Of a DNA stretch of 46,204 bases, positions 1 through 5,450 are shown in pieces. Both the position numbers and the translations under genes were made by a program. The notes under the pieces were generated by a model that was not told the origin of the DNA, searched no databases, and was given only the letters and a program-made list of their open reading frames with translations. Source of the DNA: a virus; IMG/VR virus record IMGVR_UViG_3300008262_003596, positions 1-46,204 of that record, one strand, 5' to 3'. The first letter of the stretch is position 1. Each line of letters begins with the position of its first letter.

Positions 1-13
1 AATATATTAAATA

Positions 14-25
14 CTAGTCGACTAG
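14..25. promoter_or_regulatory. 12-bp perfect palindrome at the -35 region
   Basis: CTAGTCGACTAG is a perfect palindrome. It covers the -35 position of the extended -10 promoter at 36-44, which drives the first oxygenase gene. A repressor-type operator is possible, but a chance palindrome in AT-rich DNA cannot be excluded. A related GTCGAC core lies at 5433-5438, inside the divergent promoter region before the glycosyltransferase. Confidence 0.35.
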
Positions 26-35
26 AATATATAGA

Positions 36-44
36 TGATATAAT
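36..44 (+). promoter_or_regulatory. Extended -10 promoter (TGATATAAT)
   Basis: TGA followed by TATAAT (39-44) is a perfect extended -10 element. Transcription would start near position 51, giving a leader of about 15 bases with the Shine-Dalgarno-like AAAGGAA ahead of the ATG at 66. The same TGNTATAAT pattern recurs before other genes in this window. Confidence 0.6.
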
Positions 45-65
45 TAGAATGTCAAAGGAAACCAA

Positions 66-1034
66 ATGAAACTTACTCCAATAGATTTAGGCAACGGAAT
101 ACTCTTATTTAAGAACGCACTTAAAGATCCAAAAAAGACATACGAGTTTATTCTTGACTCAAAAACAAACGACGATCCATTCTTTGGTAAAGATGTGTGG
201 CATGACTGGCAACCATGGGGTAATTATGCAAAAGCTTACCCAAACATATCTGATGACTATAAGACAAGTGATGTATACGGTGCAGAACTACAGAGAGAGT
301 GTCTAGACATATTCTTTGGGGTACTTGATATATATAAAGATCATCTTAAAGATGACCCATTCTTTGATAGAAATGGATTTCCACAAGATTATCCTACTTC
401 ACTAGAAGAGTTGGAAAAAAGAAATGCAGCAGGAGATAGAACATTTATAACTGCGGATCTGGTACTGTTTGAAACAAATAAGAATACTCATAAAGATTGG
501 CAAATGCATATTCATCAAGATACAGTCCCATACTTTGGTCTAATTGCAAACCATATGTTTAATTTCAATATTTATGTCAACGACGATTATGAGGGTGGAG
601 AAATTATATTCTTTAATCATTATGGCACAGATAGAGTTCCTTTTGTAGACTCTAAAACTGGTAAAACAGAAGAGGCATGGATAGTAGAAGATTATTTTGA
701 GTATAAGATGGAAGCTGGAGATGCAATGATATTCCCAGTTGACTTATATCATGGAGTAAAACCAATTGGTAAAAACGACTCTAAGTATTATATTAGACAG
801 TTTATTTCTAACGATAAAAACAAAGAAATTAACGAGGCAAAGATTAAATTTTTGGCGGGAGGAAAGACAGAAGAAGAATTCGAGCATTTGCTCGAAGATT
901 CTAGAAAGCAAGCATTTGCTAAGAGAAAGAATCCAGTACTATTTAACTCTATAGATGAGATTGATATAGACACATCCTTGAATCAGGTAGCATGTATTAT
1001 AAACTCACATAAAGATATATCTGGGCTTATTTAA
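66..1034 (+). CDS. 2-oxoglutarate/Fe(II)-dependent dioxygenase
   Basis: A 322-residue member of the 2OG-Fe(II) oxygenase (prolyl-4-hydroxylase-like) superfamily. The double-stranded beta-helix signature is visible: HxD metal ligands at H150 and D152, the YVNDDYEGG core strand, an AGDAMIFP strand, the distal H229, and R244 in YYIRQF as the likely 2-oxoglutarate anchor. The N-terminal 120 residues and the helical C-terminal tail (about 250-322) are longer than in the minimal fold. The closest relative in this window looks like the gene at 19697. The ATG follows AAAGGAA and an extended -10 promoter. It converges on the minus-strand oxygenase at 1085. The fold and the need for iron and 2-oxoglutarate are well supported; the substrate is unknown. 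Confidence 0.88.
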   Translation: MKLTPIDLGNGILLFKNALKDPKKTYEFILDSKTNDDPFFGKDVWHDWQPWGNYAKAYPNISDDYKTSDVYGAELQRECLDIFFGVLDIYKDHLKDDPFFDRNGFPQDYPTSLEELEKRNAAGDRTFITADLVLFETNKNTHKDWQMHIHQDTVPYFGLIANHMFNFNIYVNDDYEGGEIIFFNHYGTDRVPFVDSKTGKTEEAWIVEDYFEYKMEAGDAMIFPVDLYHGVKPIGKNDSKYYIRQFISNDKNKEINEAKIKFLAGGKTEEEFEHLLEDSRKQAFAKRKNPVLFNSIDEIDIDTSLNQVACIINSHKDISGLI

Positions 1035-1084
1035 TATAACAGTAATGGGGTTTCTCTCTCCCGCCGCACTGCAATTTTCGCACT

Positions 1085-1927
1085 TTACTGTGATTTAGTA
1101 GATTCTTCTTCCATTTTACGCTTATTTACAATCTTATGTGTATTATCGCAATAAGGATAATCTGCTGAGTCCCCGCAAATACACTTCTTTTTACAGAAAG
1201 TTGTCTCTGGGTAAACAGTAGCTACCCAATCCATGATCTCTTCAGTATCTGTTATGTGCGGATGCTTATCTGGATTAAATAACTCAAATGTTCCAGGGGC
1301 ATGTTCTTTTTCCATGCAGAAGTTAGAGTAAGCGTATCTCGTTCCGCTTGTAATTTCTTTTACACCATGTTCCCATGGATGCACTGCTCCATGAATAACA
1401 AAGTCTCTAGGCTTTACATCAACTACCAGACAATCATCTGGATCTTGAGGTCTATTTTTGCGACTTCCATCTTTTTCTATGTTTGGATAATAGATTTCTC
1501 CGCCAGTGTAATCTCCAAAGTATGTAACAATACCGTGACTTAATCTACAACATGTTGACCATCTATCTAGCTGAGTGAGATGGTGTTCCATATTCATTCC
1601 TGGACTGTCTGCATGAATAAACATTCCTTTATCACCAGGACGCATGACTTGCATGAAAAGCTGTGGATGGATGTAATGTTCTGGATAAAGAAGTTCTGAA
1701 ATTCTATCCCATATTGGTTTTAGCTCTACCATCAGTGGACCAGTTTTATTTTTATACCAATCAATGGCATGCCCTTCATGTTTAAAGGCTTCCTGATCGT
1801 CCTCAAATTTCTTTTCGTATTCTTTCATTAAATTTGTTATAAGGCTATTCTCTTCTTCAGATAAAAAGTTACGCCAGATCCAAATTTCATCAGCAATTTG
1901 TTCAATATTAGGGTTATTTGTAAACAT
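1085..1927 (-). CDS. 2OG-Fe(II) oxygenase fused to a CDGSH iron-sulfur motif
   Basis: A 280-residue protein with two parts. Residues 1-205 carry the oxygenase fold: H105 and D107 (FIHADSPG), the TGGEIYYPN strand, H187 in HGVKEITSG, and R197 as the likely 2OG-binding arginine. Residues 245-265 match the CDGSH [2Fe-2S] signature C-x-C-x2-S-x3-P-x-C-D-x-T-H, with ligands C249, C251, C260 and H264; the usual glycine is N262. CDGSH domains bind a redox-active 2Fe-2S cluster, so this could be an oxygenase with a built-in electron carrier that keeps iron ferrous. The gene is read from a TGCTATAAT-N6-ATG promoter and is predicted leaderless. The oxygenase call is firm. The CDGSH call rests on an exact motif match in one short stretch. 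Confidence 0.85.
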   Translation of the reverse strand: MFTNNPNIEQIADEIWIWRNFLSEEENSLITNLMKEYEKKFEDDQEAFKHEGHAIDWYKNKTGPLMVELKPIWDRISELLYPEHYIHPQLFMQVMRPGDKGMFIHADSPGMNMEHHLTQLDRWSTCCRLSHGIVTYFGDYTGGEIYYPNIEKDGSRKNRPQDPDDCLVVDVKPRDFVIHGAVHPWEHGVKEITSGTRYAYSNFCMEKEHAPGTFELFNPDKHPHITDTEEIMDWVATVYPETTFCKKKCICGDSADYPYCDNTHKIVNKRKMEEESTKSQ

Positions 1928-1933
1928 AAGTCA

Positions 1934-1942
1934 ATTATAGCA
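1934..1942 (-). promoter_or_regulatory. Extended -10, leaderless promoter (minus)
   Basis: On the minus strand TGC-TATAAT is followed by exactly six bases and the ATG at 1927, so the transcript would begin at or next to the start codon. It lies back to back with the plus-strand promoter at 1945-1973. Only five bases separate this -10 hexamer from the other promoter's -35, so polymerase could probably occupy only one at a time. Confidence 0.6.
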
Positions 1943-1944
1943 TG

Positions 1945-1973
1945 TTGACGTTTTAGAAGGATTCAAATATAAT
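1945..1973 (+). promoter_or_regulatory. Sigma-70-type promoter TTGACG-17-TATAAT
   Basis: The best plain -35/-10 promoter seen in the window: TTGACG at 1945-1950, a 17-base spacer and TATAAT at 1968-1973. Six bases later comes the ATG at 1980, so the first small gene would be leaderless. The same transcript would run into the tRNA at 2052 and the small genes beyond. Confidence 0.7.
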
Positions 1974-1979
1974 ATAAAG

Positions 1980-2066
1980 ATGAAGACATTATTGTGGATA
2001 GGCATCGTATCTATTATTGTTTGTATATGTGGGTTATTAATACAAACATACGGGCCTATAGCTTAA
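1980..2066 (+). CDS. Small single-span membrane peptide (28 aa)
   Basis: A 28-residue hydrophobic peptide beginning MKTLLWIGIVSIIVCICG, with one predicted transmembrane helix over residues 3-22. There is no Shine-Dalgarno sequence. The TATAAT-N6-ATG arrangement upstream supports leaderless translation. Its last five codons overlap the 5' end of the tRNA at 2052. The tRNA is structurally clear, so either both are used from one transcript or the ORF is a by-product of the promoter and tRNA arrangement. No function can be assigned. Confidence 0.5.
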   Translation: MKTLLWIGIVSIIVCICGLLIQTYGPIA

Positions 2067-2126
2067 TCTGGTAAAAGCAATTGTCTTATATACAATCGAC
2101 TGTGAGTTCAAATCTCACTAGGCCTA
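2052..2126 (+). tRNA. tRNA-Ile (anticodon UAU)
   Basis: A full cloverleaf can be folded by hand: acceptor 2052-2058 with 2119-2125 (one G-U pair at the end), discriminator A2126, D-stem GCTT/AAGC with a GG-containing loop, 5-bp anticodon stem 2080-2084/2092-2096, loop CTTATAT with anticodon TAT at 2087-2089, 5-base variable loop, and T-stem GTGAG/CTCAC with loop TTCAAAT. CCA is not encoded. Anticodon UAU reads AUA (Ile). Most bacteria read that codon with a lysidine-modified CAU tRNA, so a UAU tRNA is uncommon. AUA is frequent in these phage genes, which gives a plain reason to carry it. Confidence 0.92.
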
Positions 2127-2128
2127 CA

Positions 2129-2137
2129 TGGTATAAT
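2129..2137 (+). promoter_or_regulatory. Extended -10, leaderless promoter (TGGTATAAT)
   Basis: TGG-TATAAT begins two bases after the tRNA ends. TATAAT at 2132-2137 is followed by six bases and the ATG at 2144. No recognisable -35 is present because the tRNA occupies that position; the extended -10 would compensate. Confidence 0.55.
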
Positions 2138-2143
2138 GAATAC

Positions 2144-2215
2144 ATGGCATGGGAACAAGCATTATTAATATTTGGACCAACAACTTTAGTGTTATTGGCT
2201 TATTGGATTTTTTGA
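2144..2215 (+). CDS. Small membrane peptide (23 aa)
   Basis: A 23-residue peptide starting MAWEQALLIFGPTTLVLLAY, nearly all of it a single hydrophobic span. It starts six bases after a TATAAT box and has no ribosome-binding site, the same arrangement as the gene at 1980. It ends 11 bases before the zinc-ribbon-like gene at 2227. Its reality rests on the promoter-start spacing and its membrane-like composition. Function unknown. Confidence 0.45.
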   Translation: MAWEQALLIFGPTTLVLLAYWIF

Positions 2216-2226
2216 GGCGGGAAGCT

Positions 2227-2361
2227 ATGGAAAGCTGTAAATTTGAGCCAAGCAAGAAATGCTCATACTGTGATAAGTATGGATATACAAGTAAAATATT
2301 AAAAGATGGTACACTTGTTAGATTATGTGAGATACACATAAGTTGTAGTCAACTAGGATAA
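2227..2361 (+). CDS. Small zinc-ribbon-like protein (44 aa)
   Basis: A 44-residue protein with cysteine/histidine pairs in zinc-finger spacing: C12-x2-C15 and C34-x2-H37, plus C4 and C40. Start chosen at 2227 because GAGGCGGGA precedes it at normal distance; the reading frame extends upstream to 2149, but that part overlaps the membrane peptide and has no ribosome-binding site. Small treble-clef or ribbon proteins of this size are common in phage accessory regions and often bind nucleic acid or protein. No specific family recognised. Confidence 0.65.
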   Translation: MESCKFEPSKKCSYCDKYGYTSKILKDGTLVRLCEIHISCSQLG

Positions 2362-2363
2362 TT

Positions 2364-2513
2364 ATGAAAAAGAAACTTGGATTTGCGGTAGCGTTCTTAA
2401 CAACACTATCTTTAGTTGCTGGATTTCTCACATTAAAAAAGGCGTCATTTGAAGACGCATTTAATTTCGACTCTTGGGACGAAGATGAAAAAGAAACATT
2501 CGAATCTATATAA
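2364..2513 (+). CDS. Small membrane-anchored acidic protein (49 aa)
   Basis: 49 residues: a basic start (MKKK), a hydrophobic helix over residues 5-24, a short KK stop-transfer, then a strongly acidic soluble tail (about 28-49). The layout suggests an inner-membrane anchor with a short charged domain. It begins two bases after the zinc-ribbon-like gene, with AGGA upstream, and its 3' end overlaps the next membrane peptide. Function unknown. Confidence 0.6.
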   Translation: MKKKLGFAVAFLTTLSLVAGFLTLKKASFEDAFNFDSWDEDEKETFESI

Positions 2514-2580
2514 TTCATTTATTATATCTTCGGCTATCTTGCTAATAATATACTACAGCTTGGTTATTATTACACTATGA
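2485..2580 (+). CDS. Small membrane peptide (31 aa), coupled to next gene
   Basis: 31 residues: a basic, polar start (MKKKHSNLYNS) and one long hydrophobic segment to the C-terminus. Its TGA overlaps the ATG of the gene at 2577 in an ATGA arrangement, a common sign of translational coupling and the best evidence that it is real. It overlaps the 3' end of the acidic membrane protein in another frame. The position and single span allow a lysis- or exclusion-related role, but nothing shows it. Confidence 0.5.
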   Translation: MKKKHSNLYNSFIISSAILLIIYYSLVIITL

Positions 2581-2894
2581 GTTATACTACATTAAATAAA
2601 CAAATAGTACAGGAATTGTCTCTGTATATATCTGATTCTAGATATAGAGAGCAGAACTATTATGTAGATGATGATCTTATCGCCTCCGCCGCTCTGGAAT
2701 GGGTCGTAGACAGTCTTAAGAGCCGATTAGAGGCAAGTTGCTTAAACTTTGAGGGTGGCTTCTGCAGATTGTGGTATATGGACTCTCACGAGGCATGTAT
2801 GACGATTATGAGAATATTATACGATTTAACAAATGATGATCTATATAAGCCAGTATTACAGATTCCTGAATATGATCAAGATGAAATTTGGTAA
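2577..2894 (+). CDS. Hypothetical protein (105 aa)
   Basis: A 105-residue soluble, mildly acidic protein with mixed helix and strand character (DDDLIASAALEWVVDSLKSR looks helical) and three cysteines (two in the SCLNFEGGFC stretch). No signal peptide or membrane span. It is the last plus-strand gene before the convergent minus-strand operon and is coupled by ATGA to the peptide before it. I do not recognise the family. Confidence 0.7.
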   Translation: MSYTTLNKQIVQELSLYISDSRYREQNYYVDDDLIASAALEWVVDSLKSRLEASCLNFEGGFCRLWYMDSHEACMTIMRILYDLTNDDLYKPVLQIPEYDQDEIW

Positions 2895-2904
2895 TATAAA
2901 ATAA

Positions 2905-3048
2905 TTACTTTTTCTTTTCTTTTTTAAAGAAACGCTTAAACCAGCCTTCAATCTTTTTTTCCATCTTACCGCCTGCAGATTCATTCTCATAATGGTCTGT
3001 TTGAAAGTATGGGCTGTGCATAACTTTGCTAAAATGATCTCTGGTCAT
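2905..3048 (-). CDS. Small basic protein (47 aa)
   Basis: 47 residues ending in a strongly basic amphipathic stretch (WFKRFFKKEKKK, about 36-47), with a polar N-terminal half. A TATAAT on the minus strand (3055-3060) lies exactly six bases before the ATG, predicting a leaderless transcript; that promoter sits over the stop codon of the upstream gene. The basic tail could contact nucleic acid or membrane. It is the terminal gene of the minus-strand block. Function unknown. Confidence 0.6.
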   Translation of the reverse strand: MTRDHFSKVMHSPYFQTDHYENESAGGKMEKKIEGWFKRFFKKEKKK

Positions 3049-3054
3049 ATATAT

Positions 3055-3060
3055 ATTATA
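3055..3060 (-). promoter_or_regulatory. -10 box of a leaderless promoter (minus)
   Basis: TATAAT on the minus strand, six bases from the ATG at 3048. It overlaps the end of the fibre-like gene 3056-3682, so the 47-residue gene has its own promoter inside the operon. Confidence 0.5.
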
Positions 3061-3682
3061 CTATAGATGTAATTATTCCATTAGTAACGGTAATTGTTTT
3101 GCTATCTGCTGATGTAAATGTTCCAGATACGCCTTTAAAGTTAACCCACTTAGTTCCGTCCCACTTAATCATATCCCCAGTTGCTTTACCCGTTAATACA
3201 AGATTATGTAGTTCTTCTAGTTCAAATCCGTTTTGAACCTTAACGAATATTTCGCCATTGTTCTGTTGTTTGCGTGTAACTATGCCAATAAAAACCAAAT
3301 GTTCAGGTGCTACTGGCTTGTTGGCTAGCCCATAGATTAAGTTGCCGTCTACTCCAAGCCATACAGGATCCCCAGCATTTGCCCCGTTTGTATTGAGTCC
3401 ATCAAGTAGGCCTTCGGTAATTACATAGCCAATTCCATTTTTTTGTAGGTCTTGTTCTAGTAGTCCAAGAGTCTTTGAAGATGTAGGTTCACCCACATTG
3501 CTTGCTCTAACGACAAGCATATTAGTTCCGTCGTTTCCAGTAGACCCAGAAACGTAAACAGCTTGCCCTTTATAGATAGTTCCATTATAGTCACTTTTAA
3601 CAAGATGTTTTACTGTAGATACAAACTCTACTGTTAGCGGGTCAAAAGGCGGTGTCGTTATTCGTATTCTTGGCTGGCTCAT
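3056..3682 (-). CDS. Phage fibre/decoration-like structural protein
   Basis: 208 residues, beta-rich. It resembles a recurring tail-fibre module in which a KGQAVYVSG strand is followed by an LGLLEQDL...GIGYVITEGLL segment, a NAGDPVWLG turn, an EHLVFIGIV strand and a FVKVQNGFELEELHN strand. The C-terminal 50 residues contain DMIKWDGTKWVN, a pattern typical of fibre stalk domains. Its ATG overlaps the TGA of the preceding minus-strand gene (3679-3682), so the two are coupled. It probably belongs to the virion surface or fibre; the exact location is unknown. Confidence 0.7.
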   Translation of the reverse strand: MSQPRIRITTPPFDPLTVEFVSTVKHLVKSDYNGTIYKGQAVYVSGSTGNDGTNMLVVRASNVGEPTSSKTLGLLEQDLQKNGIGYVITEGLLDGLNTNGANAGDPVWLGVDGNLIYGLANKPVAPEHLVFIGIVTRKQQNNGEIFVKVQNGFELEELHNLVLTGKATGDMIKWDGTKWVNFKGVSGTFTSADSKTITVTNGIITSIV

Positions 3683-3948
3683 CCTATATCCAATATAAAC
3701 TTAGCTATTGATACTCCAGCATCACCAACTGCAAAAAGCTTATCATTAGGAGCAAGTTCAATTGTAAAAGATTGTCCAGGATAAAGTTTGTGCCCGTAAT
3801 CCGAAGAAGATACACTTTCGTTTCCCAGGTAGGCAAAGCCAGTCGTCATAATATTTTGGATTGATACAGCCGTTTGAGGATCAATAACTCCAGTTACAGT
3901 TAAGTCTACGGGGGTTGAATTGAGGGCTATTATTTGTTGCCTAATCAT
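3679..3948 (-). CDS. Small beta-rich virion-associated-like protein (89 aa)
   Basis: 89 residues predicted to be all beta: a threonine/valine-rich start, a middle with SIQNIMTTGFAYLG, and a C-terminal PGQSFTIELAPNDKLFAVGD stretch. That last pattern is common in small phage capsid-decoration or fibre-associated proteins. Read from a leaderless promoter (TATAAT-N6-ATG) just after a terminator-like hairpin, so this two-gene unit can be transcribed separately from the lysozyme operon upstream. Assignment by resemblance only. Confidence 0.65.
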   Translation of the reverse strand: MIRQQIIALNSTPVDLTVTGVIDPQTAVSIQNIMTTGFAYLGNESVSSSDYGHKLYPGQSFTIELAPNDKLFAVGDAGVSIAKFILDIG

Positions 3949-3954
3949 TCTTCT

Positions 3955-3960
3955 ATTATA
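3955..3960 (-). promoter_or_regulatory. -10 box of a leaderless promoter (minus)
   Basis: TATAAT on the minus strand with exactly six bases before the ATG at 3948. It lies downstream, in the minus direction, of the hairpin-T-run at 3974-4006, so it restarts transcription after that terminator. Confidence 0.55.
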
Positions 3961-3973
3961 CCCCTAGACAAGC

Positions 3974-4006
3974 AAAAATCCCAACCAGAGGCGGATCCGA
4001 TTGGGA
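3974..4006 (-). terminator. Rho-independent terminator (minus)
   Basis: On the minus strand TCCCAA (4006-4001) pairs with TTGGGA (3984-3979), and five T residues follow (3978-3974). The 16-base loop contains a CGGATCCG palindrome that can extend the structure. It follows the 66-residue minus-strand gene and precedes the next leaderless promoter. It may be part of a larger structured element reaching 4076. Confidence 0.6.
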
Positions 4007-4076
4007 CTTGCTGCACCTTCGTGCAAGTATCAGGAGCACGAATGCTACGACTAATACTTACTAATTGTAATATTAG
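3979..4076. ncRNA. Candidate structured RNA: row of stem-loops
   Basis: This non-coding stretch is visibly richer in G+C than its surroundings and holds a row of hairpins: TCCCAA/TTGGGA (3979-4006); TGCAC-CTTC-GTGCA (4012-4025); AGCA-CGAA-TGCT (4035-4046); and CTAATA/TATTAG (4051-4076). Tetraloop hairpins in series are more than a simple terminator needs. It could be a regulatory RNA, an anti-terminator or a remnant. The strand used is not determined, and no known RNA family was recognised. Confidence 0.4.
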
Positions 4077-4088
4077 ACTTTTTCAAAG

Positions 4089-4289
4089 TCAAGAGGGATC
4101 TTTAAATAATCCTTTTTCAATGATAAAGTCATGCAGGTTAGATAGCATATAAATTAAGCTATTCTGATTTTGCATTACCTGCTGCTCAATAGCCATAAGG
4201 TCTACACCATTTGCAACACCCATTGCACGAGTATCATTATTTATTTTTTCCAACATTGCCATTACTACTTTTTCTTTATCCATTTTCAT
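4089..4289 (-). CDS. Hypothetical helical protein (66 aa)
   Basis: 66 residues, predicted almost entirely alpha-helical, without cysteine or membrane span. Two starts are possible: 4289 (MKMDKEK) and 4283 (MDKEK). AAAGG sits only about three bases from the first but nine from the second, so 4283 may be the true start. It overlaps the end of the gene before it, as expected in this tightly packed operon, and is followed by a terminator-like hairpin. Function unknown. Confidence 0.6.
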   Translation of the reverse strand: MKMDKEKVVMAMLEKINNDTRAMGVANGVDLMAIEQQVMQNQNSLIYMLSNLHDFIIEKGLFKDPS

Positions 4290-4488
4290 TTTCCTTTACT
4301 GGGTTATATGAAGGGCTGGGTCCTAAAAGGTAGCCCTCCTCATGGTAATTTACCATCTTACTAATTTCTTCATCACCGCACACTTTGCTGGCTAAAAGAC
4401 AAAGAACGTCATATATTCTAGCTAGCATAATATAATTTACCATAGGCAAATTATCTTCTAAATTATTATTTTCTATATTATTGTCCAT
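4276..4488 (-). CDS. Hypothetical protein (70 aa)
   Basis: 70 residues: an Asn/Glu-rich start, a helical middle (PMVNYIMLARIYDVLCLLAS), and a Pro/Gly C-terminus. No recognised domain. Its start overlaps the stop region of the 37-residue gene at 4478-4591 and its end overlaps the following gene, consistent with coupled translation within the minus-strand operon. Confidence 0.6.
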   Translation of the reverse strand: MDNNIENNNLEDNLPMVNYIMLARIYDVLCLLASKVCGDEEISKMVNYHEEGYLLGPSPSYNPVKENENG

Positions 4489-4591
4489 CTGGTCTACCTA
4501 AGTCTTCCCAAAATATTTCTCTTCCCATGTTATCTGTTACCACCATAGGAGTAGATTCACATTGACATTCATTACCGCTACATTTTTTCAT
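4478..4591 (-). CDS. Tiny Cys-containing protein (37 aa)
   Basis: 37 residues with cysteines at 4, 9 and 11 in the first dozen residues (KKCSGNECQCES), then a short acidic and aromatic tail. It overlaps both neighbours by 11-14 bases, filling what would otherwise be a gap in the operon. That tiling, rather than homology, is the argument that it is translated. It might bind a metal through the clustered cysteines. Function unknown. Confidence 0.5.
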   Translation of the reverse strand: MKKCSGNECQCESTPMVVTDNMGREIFWEDLGRPDGQ

Positions 4592-4793
4592 TATGATTTA
4601 CCATCCTTACAATGTCATCATATAATTTGGTTCCTATATTTTTTCTATAATCACAAGAGAGGCAATATAAAAATATATTGTCTTCATTATCTAGGTTAGA
4701 CAGAAGAAGACCTTGATCGATTGGACATTCCATTTTCGATACAAGGCCCTCTTCTGAAAGAGCTATATATTTTGATACGTACTGTATCTTCAT
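4578..4793 (-). CDS. Small Cys-motif protein, zinc-binding-like (71 aa)
   Basis: 71 residues starting MKIQYVSKYIALSEEG, with C23 in ECPIDQGLL and C44-x2-C47 in FLYCLSCDYR. This spacing resembles a small zinc-ribbon or rubredoxin-like knuckle with a missing or non-Cys fourth ligand (D26 is a candidate). The start at 4793 is preferred over 4835 because its ATG overlaps the TAA of the lysozyme-like gene (TAATG), a coupled junction. I recall similar small proteins in freshwater phage genomes but know no function. Confidence 0.65.
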   Translation of the reverse strand: MKIQYVSKYIALSEEGLVSKMECPIDQGLLLSNLDNEDNIFLYCLSCDYRKNIGTKLYDDIVRMVNHNEKM

Positions 4794-5365
4794 TATTCCT
4801 CTTGTTGTTTCTTTAGTGGAAACTTGTGAAACCACTCTTGTGCCCTTGGGGTTAACCCCTTCCAGGCAGACCAGTCGGTACCGCCCTTGGTCATATAATA
4901 CGTTATCTCTGCGTTAATTACTGGATCAAATAAAAGTACATTTGATCTCAGGTTAAATTTTTCTTTACGATCAATTCCGAGGTTACCCAACATATTAATC
5001 TGAAAAATTCCATAGGAACTGTCTCCAGTATTCCTGTTACCATTATATGCCATAGGTCGTCCATTGGACTCCCGTTTAGCTATGGCCCAAGCCGTTTGAA
5101 GGGCTTTACCTTCAAATCCGACTGCCCAAAGCAGGCTTTTTAATTCCTGCCCAGACATCATTTCTGAAGGCTTATAAACAGTATTGCTGTACTTCACTAA
5201 GGTTTCTTTCTTAAGTTGTACTTCTGTCTTTGGTTTTACTACTAGAGCTTGCGATTCTGGCATTACTGGAACAACCGTGTTGTTTCCGAATAGAAATAAT
5301 GTTATCATTACTATTACGGTCCAGTGATGGGCAACATCACTAAGCTTTTGTTTTATATTCTCCAT
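4793..5365 (-). CDS. Membrane-anchored lytic transglycosylase/lysozyme-like protein
   Basis: About 190 residues. An N-terminal hydrophobic segment (about residues 12-28) acts as signal anchor or signal peptide. The C-terminal 120 residues look like a lysozyme-fold SLT domain: AWAIAKRESNGRP carries the likely catalytic Glu (E99 from this start), followed by GDSSYGIFQINM, the usual SLT substrate-cleft motif, and a helical end with WKGL. It would cleave the peptidoglycan glycan strand. It may be the endolysin or a virion-associated enzyme; the anchor fits a SAR-type endolysin. The start at 5365 is preferred because AAAGGAGG lies eight bases upstream; 5371 also has an ATG. It opens the minus-strand operon. 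Confidence 0.8.
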   Translation of the reverse strand: MENIKQKLSDVAHHWTVIVMITLFLFGNNTVVPVMPESQALVVKPKTEVQLKKETLVKYSNTVYKPSEMMSGQELKSLLWAVGFEGKALQTAWAIAKRESNGRPMAYNGNRNTGDSSYGIFQINMLGNLGIDRKEKFNLRSNVLLFDPVINAEITYYMTKGGTDWSAWKGLTPRAQEWFHKFPLKKQQEE

Positions 5366-5398
5366 TGGCATTTCCTCCTTTAGAGATAACGAACTATA

Positions 5399-5428
5399 AG
5401 AATAGCATTGTCAGTAAGTTACTGTCAA
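5399..5428 (-). promoter_or_regulatory. Promoter of minus-strand operon (TTGACA-18-TATTCT)
   Basis: On the minus strand TTGACA (5428-5423), an 18-base spacer and TATTCT (5404-5399) lie upstream of the strong AAAGGAGG site of the lysozyme-like gene. It sits in the 80-base divergent region shared with the glycosyltransferase gene. Confidence 0.6.
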
Positions 5429-5450
5429 GTCAGTCGACCAGAAAGATTAT

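Noticed and set aside
1039-1091. ACAGTAA/TTACTGT inverted repeat between convergent genes as a terminator
   Set aside because: The arms are only seven bases with a loop of about 39 bases and no T-run; no good hairpin was found there.
2052-2126. tRNA as a prophage attachment site
   Set aside because: No integrase or second copy of the tRNA end in the window; carriage for codon supply is simpler.
3934-4152. 72-codon plus-strand ORF over the hairpin region
   Set aside because: Composition follows hairpins rather than a protein; opposite to the direction of the operon and without ribosome site.
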